Source: CAYVHB01 sp964450865
GTDB taxonomy: Bacteria; Bacillota; Clostridia; Saccharofermentanales; UBA5734
NCBI GenBank assembly: GCA_964450865.1
Contig: CAYVHB010000035.1
Coordinates: 1-29,922 of the forward strand
Reading direction: 5' to 3'
DNA: 29,922 nt
The notes beneath the pieces are model-generated. The model was not told the DNA's origin. It searched no databases and saw only the letters and a program-made list of their open reading frames with translations. The translations under genes were made by a program, and so were the position numbers. This document shows, one piece after another, positions 16,454 to 23,972 of the stretch. Numbering within the stretch: the stretch's first letter is position 1; the number at the start of each line of letters is the position of its first letter.

Positions 16454-16644
16454 TTTGCTTTCCTCCTTGCTATCTGGGCCGTTGGGAATCAGGCATTACA
16501 TGGGGAATGGCGGGATCGGGGTTATTCAATCAGGTTCGTCTGGAATCTTGGATCCAGGAAAGGATGGGAAATGATCAATGCTGGCTGCTTCTGGCTGATC
16601 GGTCACATCTGGCTGCTTGCTTCAGGCTGGTCGTTTGTGGCTGG

Positions 16645-16661
16645 CTGCCAGTGACTGGCAG
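16645..16661. other. Small inverted repeat in the dikinase leader
   Basis: CTGCCAG and CTGGCAG form a 7-bp stem with a 3-nt loop within the leader. No U-run follows on the minus strand. Confidence 0.35.
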
Positions 16662-16706
16662 GAGCAGATTAGTCTTGCTAGATCGATTATTCATCATTTA
16701 TTATAT

Positions 16707-16762
16707 ATTATCGATTATCTATGATATGATAATAACTTACCTTGTGCGATTGCATTTGTCAA
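16707..16762 (-). promoter_or_regulatory. Promoter and operators of the split dikinase operon
   Basis: On the minus strand a consensus TTGACA (-35, 16757-16762) is followed after 17 nt by TAAGTT (16734-16739), a weak -10. Directly downstream are ATTATCATATCAT (16721-16733) and ATTATCGATTAT (16707-16718), the latter one base away from the perfect regulon palindrome. The arrangement matches the other sites. Confidence 0.65.
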
Positions 16763-16878
16763 GCAATCATTTTCGTTCGCGGTTTTTGGGGGGCATTTTT
16801 ACGATCGGAATGGTTTTGACCGTTGCAGTCAGCCTATGCGCCGGATCGGGGCCAGGCCGGAGGATCGGGGCAGGCCCC

Positions 16879-17382
16879 CTACTCGATTGTGAAATGGCTT
16901 TCTTCCTTGCTCAATTTCTCGACTGCGAGCAGGACGGCCTCCACGATCCGGTTGTAACCTGTGCAGCGGCACAAATTGCCTTCCAGTTCCTTGCGAATGA
17001 TGGCCTCGGTGGGGTGCGGGAACTGGTCGAGGCAGGCTTTGGCCGCAAGCAGCATGCCCGGGGTGCAAAAGCCACATTGGACAGCGCCGACTTCGATGAA
17101 CGCTTCCTGGAGCGGATGGAGCTGGCCATTCCTGGCCAGTCCTTCTACCGTCAGGATATCGTGTCCATCGGCCTCAACGGCCAGCATCATGCATGAGTTC
17201 AGGGGCTTGCCATCAAACAGGATGGTGCAGGCCCCACACTCACCCTCATTGCAGCCTTCCTTGGTCCCGGTCAGGAACAGTTCTTCGCGAATAAATTCGA
17301 GCAAGGTCCTGTGGACCGCAACGGTGCGCTGGATCGTTTCGCCATTGATGACAAAGGTAATCTGCTTTTCTTTCATCGTCAC
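16879..17382 (-). CDS. Molybdenum hydroxylase [2Fe-2S] subunit
   Basis: The 167-residue protein is the small iron-sulfur subunit of a xanthine-dehydrogenase-family hydroxylase. The plant-type cluster ligands are Cys44, Cys49, Cys52 and Cys64, and the second cluster uses Cys103, Cys106, Cys138 and Cys140 (GFCTPG and CRCTGY motifs). All eight cysteines are present. It passes electrons from the molybdenum centre to the FAD subunit. The start is GTG 17382, overlapping the FAD-subunit stop by 4 nt, or ATG 17376; AGGA lies 4 or 10 nt upstream respectively. It is the last gene of the hydroxylase set. Confidence 0.95.
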   Translation of the reverse strand: MTMKEKQITFVINGETIQRTVAVHRTLLEFIREELFLTGTKEGCNEGECGACTILFDGKPLNSCMMLAVEADGHDILTVEGLARNGQLHPLQEAFIEVGAVQCGFCTPGMLLAAKACLDQFPHPTEAIIRKELEGNLCRCTGYNRIVEAVLLAVEKLSKEESHFTIE

Positions 17383-18260
17383 AGGGTCCTTTCTGTGATG
17401 CGGCCAGCCGCTGCGGCAATCGTCCGGGGCACGATGGTTTTCAGCACTTCGCGGCGATAGGCCTCGGAGGAGCGCCAGCTGCTTCTGGGTCTGGCTTCTG
17501 CAGCGGCAATTTCGCCGGCGGTCACCAGATTGCCGGGGGTCAAGGCTTTGCCTTTCAGGAATGCCTCGGCCTGCGGCGCCCGGATTACCGTCGGAGCAGC
17601 CGTCGTCAGGGCAATCCGGATATCATCACAGACCTGGCGGTCCTGGCTGGCCAGGACCACCGATGCGCCGAGCAGGGCCAGGTCCATCGAGTTGCGGCGG
17701 GTGAACTTGGTATAAGCCGACGCACTGTTTGCCGGCTGGACCGGGACAATAATCTGCATCAGCAGCTCACCTTCGCGGAGCACTGTTTTCTTGGCACCCA
17801 GAAAAAACTCCCCAAACGGCACTTCTCGAGTCCCTTGCTGGCTGACCAGGATCAAGCGGGCATCGAGGGCCAATAAGGGACCCAGTGTATCCCCGGAAGG
17901 GACGGCATTGCAGATATTGCCGCCGATTGTTCCCCGGTAGCGGGTCTGGACACAACCGACCTGGCTGGCCCCTTCAAAAAGGGCCGTGAATTGCTCCTTG
18001 ACCAGGGGCAGCATTTCCAGTTCCCGATGAGTCGTCAGGGCACCCATGACCAGCCCCATGGCCGGGTCGAATGCCAGCCCCTTGAGTTCAGGGAGATTCT
18101 TGATATCCATCAGGCATTCATATTGTTTATGGCCGCCATGCATTTCGACGAGCATATCCGTACCACCGGCCAGGATCTTGCACGTCCGGCCCCGTGCAGC
18201 ATATTGATCCAGGGCCTCCGGCAAGCTGGCGGGCATGATCAGATCAAATTTATTCAACAT
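17379..18260 (-). CDS. Molybdenum hydroxylase FAD-binding subunit
   Basis: The 293-residue protein is the medium FAD subunit of the hydroxylase. FAD-binding motifs AGGTDML (31-37) and TIGGNICNAVPSGD (111-124) are intact, and a CO-dehydrogenase flavoprotein C-terminal domain follows. It accepts electrons from the iron-sulfur subunit and hands them to an acceptor such as NAD+ or a ferredoxin. GGAGG lies 8 nt before the ATG. It starts 62 bp after the large subunit and overlaps the small subunit by 4 nt, so translation is coupled. No Fe-S insert of the 4-hydroxybenzoyl-CoA reductase type is seen. Confidence 0.95.
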   Translation of the reverse strand: MLNKFDLIMPASLPEALDQYAARGRTCKILAGGTDMLVEMHGGHKQYECLMDIKNLPELKGLAFDPAMGLVMGALTTHRELEMLPLVKEQFTALFEGASQVGCVQTRYRGTIGGNICNAVPSGDTLGPLLALDARLILVSQQGTREVPFGEFFLGAKKTVLREGELLMQIIVPVQPANSASAYTKFTRRNSMDLALLGASVVLASQDRQVCDDIRIALTTAAPTVIRAPQAEAFLKGKALTPGNLVTAGEIAAAEARPRSSWRSSEAYRREVLKTIVPRTIAAAAGRITERTL

Positions 18261-18322
18261 CTTGTTCGACCTCCGCGGGGATTCTTCGGGCAGCCTGGCC
18301 GAATGAACCGTCCTTGTTCATG

Positions 18323-20677
18323 TTACCGGCCCTCCCCTGTGACGGGTACGGCCGCTTGCCGTCTGATTGTCAGCAAGACATCATCGGCCTTGATCGGCAG
18401 CATTTGAAAGCGTGTACCGACCGCGCTGGACACGGCGAAAGCGATAGCAGCTTCCACGCCACACATTGAAGGTTCGCCAATCCCCTTGGCGCCATAAGGA
18501 CCTTCCGGATGCGGATGAGATTCAACCAGGGCGACGCGCAAGTCGACATTCGAATCCGTCATCGTGGTCAGCTTGAAATCGACCATGTTTCCATTCAGCA
18601 AGATACCGTTATCATCAAAAATCATTTCCTCAAGGATCGCGTGACCCAGGCCCATGGCGTAGCCGCCTTCGATCTGCTGCATAACCCCGATGGGATTGAT
18701 CGCCTTGCCGATGTCATGGGCAGCAGCAAACTTCTTGACTTCAATCCGGCCAGTACCAGGATCCACCTCAACCTCGGCAGCATGGGCGCCCCAGAACCAC
18801 ATGACGGTTGGCCGTGCAGACTGGTGCGTGTCCTTGTCCGGTGGATCGAAAATATCCGATGTCGCGTAGCGGCCTTCGGCGATCAGGGGTTTTTGCTCCT
18901 TCATGATGCCGCTCCGGGCCAGGTCCTGCATGGGCAGGCGCCGTTCGTGGCCATCCGGACCCTTGCCGATGATGACACCATCGACAATTCTGACCTGGTC
19001 CGCGGTCATTTTCCAGGCAATCGCGGCCAGTTCACAGATCTGGTCCTTCAGTTTGGCGACCGCATCCAGTGCCGCATTGCCACTATGAAATGTCAGCCGG
19101 CTGGATGTCGTCGTTTTATCATAGGGTGAATAATAGGTGTCAACAGGAACTGTCATCACTTTGTCGACTGAAATGCCCAGTCCTTCGGCGACAATCATCG
19201 GAATGACGGTGGTCGCGCCCTGACCCATTTCCAGGCCGCTCAGCTGGACGGTCGCCGAGCCGTCGTCATTGATCCGGATTGTGGTCGACGATGAAGACGG
19301 GGTGCCGGTCAGCTTGCAGAATGCGGCAATACCCCGGCCGCGCAGCTTGCCATCCGGCGCCAGGCCAGGCTGGTAGTCCTTGTTCCATTCAATCAGGCGG
19401 GCGGCTTCCCTGATACAATCCAGGACGCCCACACTCTGGAGTTTTTCACCTGAGCCCGAAATATCACCGTCAACCAGGGCGTTCTTCAACCGGAGCTCGA
19501 CTTTATCCATATTCAGCTTTTCGGCAAGCAGATCCATCTGGTTTTCATAGCCCCAGACGACCTCCGGTACACCAAAGCCGCGATATGGGGCTGCCAGGTG
19601 TTTGTTGGTGACCAGGGTATAGCCATCGATCGCGATATGAGGAATCCGGTAGGGCGACATGGCCCCATAACAGGCGTTGTAGCTGATGCGTGGCCCGGTC
19701 GTGGCGTAAGCGCCAGTGTCCCAGTAGATGGTGACCTGCTGGGCGACAAGTGTCCCGTCCAGGCGGGCCCCGGTCTTGACCTTGATCTGCCAGGGACCAC
19801 GACAACCACCAGTCAGGAACTCCTCATGCCGGGTCTGAACCGCCTTGACCGGCCGGCCGGGGGTTTTCATGGCCAGCATGGCCAGGATCGGTTCCAGCTT
19901 CAATTCGTACTTGCTGCCGAAGGCGCCGCCAATCTGGGTACAGATGAAGCGGACCTGGTTCAGCGACAGGTTGAATAGCTTGCCGAGCTGTTCCCGGGTC
20001 ATGAACGGGCTCTGGGTCGGCGACCAGATGGTCAGGCCCCGGTCGTCAAAAAGAACCGTGGCGGCATGCGTTTCAATGGGTGCATGCTGGACCATCTTGC
20101 CTTCATACGTATTCTCGATAATGACATCTGATTCGGCAAAGCCCACCGCCACGTCGCCATGGCGCAGCCGGAAATGGTCGCAGATATTGGTCCCATCCTG
20201 TGGATTGGCGGCGTGGGCCATTTTATAGCCGGACCATTTTTCATGCAGCAGCGGGGCGCCAGGTGCCAGGGCCTGATAGGAATCCACGACAGGCGTGAGC
20301 CGTTCATAGTGAACCTTGATCAGGTTTACCGCTGCCATGGCCGCATCCAGATTCTCAGCTGAGACCGCTGCTACCGGCTCACCTTCATAACGCACCTTGT
20401 CAAAGGCAATGACCGGCTGGTCGAGCAGGAACTGGCCGAACAAACCAACATTGTCTTTCCCCGTGAGGATGACCTTGACCCCGGGGACCTTGACCGCTTC
20501 GGAAATATCGACCGCGATAATCCGGGCATGGGCGTGCGGCGATCGCTTGATGGCAGCATGGAGCATCCGGGGCAAAAAGATATCCGCACCGAAGATTGCG
20601 CCGCCCGTCACCTTCTCCAGGGCATCTTTCCTGATAGTCGGCTTGCCGATTACCTTATATGAATGGCATTCACTCAT
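18323..20677 (-). CDS. Molybdenum hydroxylase large (Mo-cofactor) subunit
   Basis: The 784-residue protein is the catalytic subunit of a xanthine-dehydrogenase-family hydroxylase. It has the cofactor-binding QIGGAFGSK (248-256), APYRGFG around 363-369, and the base-catalyst Glu735 in GAKGIGEPS. There is no Cys in the APYRGFG loop of the kind used by aerobic CO dehydrogenase. Such enzymes hydroxylate purines, nicotinate, aldehydes or other heterocycles with water as oxygen donor. Because the window carries yqeB, yqeC, mocA, xdhC, selD, yedF and a desulfurase, this is probably a selenium-dependent molybdenum hydroxylase with a labile cofactor selenium. The substrate cannot be assigned. GGAGG lies 5 nt before the ATG. 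A strong hairpin separates it from the upstream DUF299 gene. Confidence 0.93.
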   Translation of the reverse strand: MSECHSYKVIGKPTIRKDALEKVTGGAIFGADIFLPRMLHAAIKRSPHAHARIIAVDISEAVKVPGVKVILTGKDNVGLFGQFLLDQPVIAFDKVRYEGEPVAAVSAENLDAAMAAVNLIKVHYERLTPVVDSYQALAPGAPLLHEKWSGYKMAHAANPQDGTNICDHFRLRHGDVAVGFAESDVIIENTYEGKMVQHAPIETHAATVLFDDRGLTIWSPTQSPFMTREQLGKLFNLSLNQVRFICTQIGGAFGSKYELKLEPILAMLAMKTPGRPVKAVQTRHEEFLTGGCRGPWQIKVKTGARLDGTLVAQQVTIYWDTGAYATTGPRISYNACYGAMSPYRIPHIAIDGYTLVTNKHLAAPYRGFGVPEVVWGYENQMDLLAEKLNMDKVELRLKNALVDGDISGSGEKLQSVGVLDCIREAARLIEWNKDYQPGLAPDGKLRGRGIAAFCKLTGTPSSSSTTIRINDDGSATVQLSGLEMGQGATTVIPMIVAEGLGISVDKVMTVPVDTYYSPYDKTTTSSRLTFHSGNAALDAVAKLKDQICELAAIAWKMTADQVRIVDGVIIGKGPDGHERRLPMQDLARSGIMKEQKPLIAEGRYATSDIFDPPDKDTHQSARPTVMWFWGAHAAEVEVDPGTGRIEVKKFAAAHDIGKAINPIGVMQQIEGGYAMGLGHAILEEMIFDDNGILLNGNMVDFKLTTMTDSNVDLRVALVESHPHPEGPYGAKGIGEPSMCGVEAAIAFAVSSAVGTRFQMLPIKADDVLLTIRRQAAVPVTGEGR

Positions 20678-20769
20678 GCGAACCTCCTTGAGTCCTGGCC
20701 CGTTGCCTGAACACGATGCCGGCTGGCGCTGCTGTCTGACACTTGCAGGTGGTCAGGGACGGATATGTT

Positions 20770-20835
20770 CAAAAGGGACGGAAACAATGACCGGAAACCG
20801 CGACTGGCCACTGCCTGGCCTGGCGGTCCCGGTCA
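20770..20835 (-). terminator. Terminator or attenuator between the dikinase regulator and the hydroxylase
   Basis: TGACCGG (20788-20794) pairs with CCGGTCA (20829-20835), ACCGC (20797-20801) with GCGGT (20823-20827), and GGCCA (20806-20810) with TGGCC (20816-20820). On the minus strand a T-rich stretch follows. The stem begins in the stop codon of the DUF299 gene, leaving about 155 bp before the hydroxylase start. Partial read-through would set hydroxylase expression. Confidence 0.7.
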
Positions 20836-21678
20836 TTGGGCCGGGTCTTCTTGCCTGGCCTGGCGATCCCGCTGATTGATCATCGCAATGATCATGACGG
20901 CTGTTTCTTCAATGGAGCGATTGGCCACATTGATAACGGGGCAGCCCAGCCTGGCAAAAATGCCATCAGCGAACTCAAGCTCGCTGTTTATAGTGGCCAA
21001 ATTGGCGTAATTTTCCGATTTTTCAATGCCCAGGTCACGCAAACGTTCGGTCCGGATGGAATGCAGCCGTTCCGGGCTGTTTGTCAGGCCGAATATTTTT
21101 TCCCGGTCAATCGCGAATAATTCCTCCGGCGGTTCGACGCCGGGAATCAGGGGGATATTGGCGACCTTGTAATTGCGGTAGGCCAGGTACATGCTCAGGG
21201 GCGTCTTGGAGGTCCGGGATATACCCACCAGAATGATATCCGCTTTATACAGACTGCCTGGATCCGTCCCGTCGTCATATTTGACCGCAAATTCGACCGC
21301 TGCAACCTTGCGGAAATACGCGTCATCCATCCGCCGGTTGAGTCCGGCTTCATAGCTTGGCTCCTGGCCGGTCATCGCCCGGGCAATATCCATGACCGGA
21401 CCGAGAACATCGACCACTGTCAGCGCGAGCTCCTGGCCGCGCCGGACGATGAAGTCCCGGGTTTGCGGCATGACCAGTGTATAAATGACCATGCTGCTGC
21501 TTTGCGCCGCCTCGAGCAAGATCTCATCGATCTCTGCCGTTTCCCTGATCAGGGGATAGCGGCGCGGCTGCGCAAACAGATGATCGAATTGCAGGCGGAT
21601 CGCATTGGCGATTGACATGCCAATTTCGCCCAGCGAATCTGAAATAACGTAGAGGTTGATCAGCCTATCTTCACTCAT
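20833..21678 (-). CDS. PEP synthase/PPDK regulatory protein (DUF299 kinase-pyrophosphorylase)
   Basis: The 281-residue protein matches the DUF299 family: YVISDSLGE at the N-terminus, GLNRRMDDAYFRKVAAVEFAVKYDDG in the middle and the P-loop GISRTSKTPLS at about 152-162. Family members phosphorylate a threonine beside the catalytic histidine of PPDK or PEP synthase using ADP, and remove it with phosphate. In this window the only visible target is the His-domain protein at 14747-16453, which has the needed Thr-Ser-His. ATG 21678 is chosen because GGGGAGA lies about 7 nt upstream; an earlier in-frame start at 21744 would lack this. It follows the MBL gene by about 97 bp, and its placement before the hydroxylase genes is unusual. 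Confidence 0.93.
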   Translation of the reverse strand: MSEDRLINLYVISDSLGEIGMSIANAIRLQFDHLFAQPRRYPLIRETAEIDEILLEAAQSSSMVIYTLVMPQTRDFIVRRGQELALTVVDVLGPVMDIARAMTGQEPSYEAGLNRRMDDAYFRKVAAVEFAVKYDDGTDPGSLYKADIILVGISRTSKTPLSMYLAYRNYKVANIPLIPGVEPPEELFAIDREKIFGLTNSPERLHSIRTERLRDLGIEKSENYANLATINSELEFADGIFARLGCPVINVANRSIEETAVMIIAMINQRDRQARQEDPAQ

Positions 21679-21717
21679 CGGGTATCTCCCCTGTATCGCA
21701 CACGCAGTTGTGCTCCG

Positions 21718-21749
21718 GGAACATGGATAACAGGAAGACCGCATGTTCC
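21718..21749. other. Inverted repeat between the MBL and DUF299 genes
   Basis: GGAACATG (21718-21725) pairs with CATGTTCC (21742-21749) around a 16-nt loop. It has no U-run and probably acts, if at all, as an intercistronic RNA hairpin. Confidence 0.4.
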
Positions 21750-21775
21750 GCGACCGCTTTCCCCGGGGCGGCCGT

Positions 21776-22651
21776 TCATTTCTTTTTATTCAGCAGATAG
21801 TTGTAGCATTTGACAACATTGTATTTCTGGATGTAGTCCATCATCTCGGACTGGCCAATATCAACCGGGAAGCGATCGGCAAAGCTGATGTTCTGGATGC
21901 AGGTCTCCAGGGACCAGCCCTTGCTGATGCCGGCCCCGACAGCAGCCAGCCAATCGTAAACCAGTGTTTTTTGTTCGACGATATAATCCCGGGTCACCAC
22001 GGGACCATGGCCAGGAACAATATAATCAACGTCAAGCGTATACAGGAAGTCATAGGTCCTGATCAGGGCATCAATGTCTGCCGTGTGCAACCACATCTGG
22101 CAGCCGGAGAAGATCGTATCGCCAACGAAGGCGACGCGTTCTTCGGGACAATAAACCGTACTCTGGCAGTCGGAATGGCCGGGTGTGTAGTACAGGTGAA
22201 AGGTATGGTCGCCGACGTATAGCGTCATCTGGTCGTTGAATTCGATCTGCGGCTTGTTCTGGATGTAATCGGCCCGCGACGGCACGAATTTCAACGCTTC
22301 CGGATCCTGGCGGCGCAGAACGTCAATGCTGTAATCATAACCGTCACCGAGATCGACCGGTTCGTGGGGTACCAGGAAAAAGCTGTTCTTCATCTTGGTA
22401 TGGCCAACCACGGGACAGACATCGGCAAAATAGTGATTACCAAAAATGTGATCAATATGCGCCTCGGTGTTGATCAGGTATTTGATCGGGCCGCGGGCCC
22501 TGGCAAATTCAAGCATCGCCATCTGATCGGTCAGCAACTGGGCGGTATCGATGAAAACGGCCCCTTCACTGGTGAAAACGATACTGGGGTCACAGCCGCG
22601 ACGGGTCGTCAGGGTGTAGACATTTTCGGTCACTTTGTCCAGGTTAATCAT
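21776..22651 (-). CDS. MBL-fold metallo-hydrolase with altered metal motif
   Basis: The 291-residue protein has a metallo-beta-lactamase fold. The usual HxHxDH motif reads E-A-H-I-D-H at 63-68, so the first histidine is a glutamate; His65, Asp67, His68, His159 (TPGHSD), Asp178 (VGDTIF) and His215 (PGHGP) are intact. Such proteins hydrolyse thioesters, lactones, cyclic amides or phosphoesters. As first gene after the regulon promoter and upstream of the hydroxylase subunits, it may open a ring or cleave an intermediate produced by hydroxylation; this is inference. GGAGG lies 5 nt before the ATG. The Glu for His swap could change metal content or abolish catalysis. Confidence 0.88.
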   Translation of the reverse strand: MINLDKVTENVYTLTTRRGCDPSIVFTSEGAVFIDTAQLLTDQMAMLEFARARGPIKYLINTEAHIDHIFGNHYFADVCPVVGHTKMKNSFFLVPHEPVDLGDGYDYSIDVLRRQDPEALKFVPSRADYIQNKPQIEFNDQMTLYVGDHTFHLYYTPGHSDCQSTVYCPEERVAFVGDTIFSGCQMWLHTADIDALIRTYDFLYTLDVDYIVPGHGPVVTRDYIVEQKTLVYDWLAAVGAGISKGWSLETCIQNISFADRFPVDIGQSEMMDYIQKYNVVKCYNYLLNKKK

Positions 22652-22695
22652 GAAGTCCTCCTTGGGTTGTGTGACTGCAACAGAATCTATTTTAT

Positions 22696-22748
22696 ATTAT
22701 CGATAATCTTTTATGGTTTCATTATACCGGCCTGCTTAGATCTGTCAA
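22696..22748 (-). promoter_or_regulatory. Promoter and operator of the MBL/hydroxylase genes
   Basis: On the minus strand a consensus TTGACA (22743-22748) and TATAAT (22721-22726) are 16 nt apart, the best promoter in the window. The perfect palindrome ATTATCGATAAT (22696-22707) lies just downstream of the predicted start, about 45 bp before the MBL ATG. This is a classic repressor position. Confidence 0.85.
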
Positions 22749-22850
22749 TCTGGTCCGGAAAATTTTTCGCCGGTCGCCCAGCGTGGGCCGTTCAGGTCCT
22801 GGATGAAAGCAATTTTTTAAAATCAGCCTCTATGGACCTGGTTAGAAGGC

Positions 22851-22897
22851 TTGTCAAACACCGCTCTATTTGCTACGCTGAATATATTATCGATAAT
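22851..22897 (+). promoter_or_regulatory. Promoter and operator of the dehydrogenase gene
   Basis: TTGTCA (22851-22856) and TACGCT (22874-22879) are 17 nt apart on the plus strand. The perfect palindrome ATTATCGATAAT (22886-22897) starts at about the transcription start. It is divergent from the MBL promoter, and each promoter has its own operator. Confidence 0.75.
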
Positions 22898-22970
22898 CGC
22901 TCATATGTAAATATCCTGTCTATCGCACCTAAATTGCCTGTCTATCACAATCATTTTGGAGGATGGAGTC

Positions 22971-23915
22971 ATGAAATTACCAGGCATTCAGCACATAGGC
23001 ATCATTGGCACAGGCATGATCGGCTCTAGTCTGGCCCTGCTGTTCACCGGCAACGGCTACCGGACAACCGTGTTAGCCAATAGCGAAAAAGGGGCAAAAT
23101 CCGGCTTGCAGCGCTATGAGACCTATTGCCAGGATCTGATGGCCAATAACCTGGTCTCACCCGGACAGGCCAGGGCCTGCCAGCAGCTTCTGTCGATCAC
23201 CTTTCAGTACGAAGACCTTGCTGATGCAGATTTCATATTTGAATGCGTCGTCGAGAAGCTGCCAGTCAAGCAGGCTGTCTATGCCGAGCTGGAAAAGCAT
23301 TGCAGGCAACTCCAGGTTATCGCCTCGGCTACATCAGCGATCTCAGCTGACGAACTGGCCACCTGCCTGGTCCAGAAAGACAAGCTGCTGGTGGCCCATC
23401 CCTATAATCCGCCGCATCTGGTGCCTGCGGTCGAGGTCGTCAAAAGCCAATATACCCGTGCTGCGGCGGTACAAACAACATTGGAACTGCTGCAGTCGGT
23501 CGGCCGGGCGCCGGTTGTCATGAAGAAAGGGGCTCCCGGCTTTATTGCCAACCGCCTGCAGCATGCTCTGTATCGCGAAGCGGCTCATATGGTCGAACAA
23601 GGTTATGCCTCTCCCGAAGATATCGATATCACGTTGCAGACCAGCTTCATGCCGCGCTACACTTCGATCGGCCTTTTCCAGCATTTTGATTATGCGGGCC
23701 TGGACATGATCATGAGTATTCATCAGAATCTGTTTCCGACCCTGTGCAATGCGGTTGCGCCGCAGGACTTGATCCGCATTCCCTTCGAAGCAGGACTTCT
23801 GGGCTACAAAACCGGCCAGGGCGTACTCGACTGGACGGGCGTGGATATCAACGAGTTCCGCAAAAAGGCCAGCGCCCCTTATCTGAAGTTTTTCAACTGG
23901 AGCCTGCCAGAATAA
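22971..23915 (+). CDS. Hydroxyacid / 3-hydroxyacyl-CoA dehydrogenase family protein
   Basis: The 314-residue protein has an N-terminal NAD-binding fold with GTGMIG at 13-18, the catalytic AHPYNPPHLVP segment (His143, Asn146) and a C-terminal helical domain with GFIANRLQHALYREA. AHPYNPPHLVP and the EAAHMVEQGYASPEDID stretch resemble L-gulonate 3-dehydrogenase, lambda-crystallin and carnitine dehydrogenase more than fatty-acid enzymes, so the substrate may be a free beta-hydroxyacid. It would form a 2- or 3-oxo acid for further metabolism. ATG 22971 has GGAGG 8 nt upstream. It is the only plus-strand gene, transcribed divergently from the MBL/hydroxylase genes and carrying the same operator. 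Confidence 0.88.
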   Translation: MKLPGIQHIGIIGTGMIGSSLALLFTGNGYRTTVLANSEKGAKSGLQRYETYCQDLMANNLVSPGQARACQQLLSITFQYEDLADADFIFECVVEKLPVKQAVYAELEKHCRQLQVIASATSAISADELATCLVQKDKLLVAHPYNPPHLVPAVEVVKSQYTRAAAVQTTLELLQSVGRAPVVMKKGAPGFIANRLQHALYREAAHMVEQGYASPEDIDITLQTSFMPRYTSIGLFQHFDYAGLDMIMSIHQNLFPTLCNAVAPQDLIRIPFEAGLLGYKTGQGVLDWTGVDINEFRKKASAPYLKFFNWSLPE

Positions 23916-23939
23916 GCTTTGGCATCAGGCCGTGACAAA

Positions 23940-23972
23940 TGGCAGTCAATTGGCAGTCAATTGGCAGTCAAT
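23940..23972. repeat. Three perfect tandem copies of an 11-bp unit
   Basis: TGGCAGTCAAT occurs three times without gap at 23940-23950, 23951-23961 and 23962-23972, in the convergent gap between the dehydrogenase and the MoeA-like gene. No clear terminator hairpin is seen in this gap. Confidence 0.9.

Larger units (their letters stand above)
16454..16878. other. Long leader and intergenic region upstream of the split dikinase
   Basis: No gene is seen in these 425 bases. About 270 nt from the predicted transcription start near 16727 to the TTG at 16453 form an unusually long 5' leader. It contains CTGGCTG-type short repeats and a CTGCCAG/CTGGCAG hairpin. I recognise no known riboswitch. The remaining part, 16763-16878, is the downstream region of the Fe-S subunit gene and has no convincing terminator. 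Confidence 0.5.

Noticed and set aside
16454..16727. Molybdenum-cofactor or purine riboswitch in the long leader
   Set aside because: I could not find the conserved core elements of either class; only short hairpins are visible.
16801..16878. Terminator after the Fe-S subunit gene
   Set aside because: GC-rich short inverted repeats (GGGGC/GCCCC) are present, but none has a good stem length followed by a U-run.
16879..20677. Possible selenocysteine (in-frame TGA) in the hydroxylase or SelD
   Set aside because: All motifs needed are complete with ordinary codons, the hydroxylase large subunit ends in TAA, and SelD uses Cys15. Selenium in this system is expected in the cofactor, not in the protein.
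23940..23972. CRISPR-like array
   Set aside because: Three 11-bp units in direct contact, without spacers, are a simple tandem repeat.
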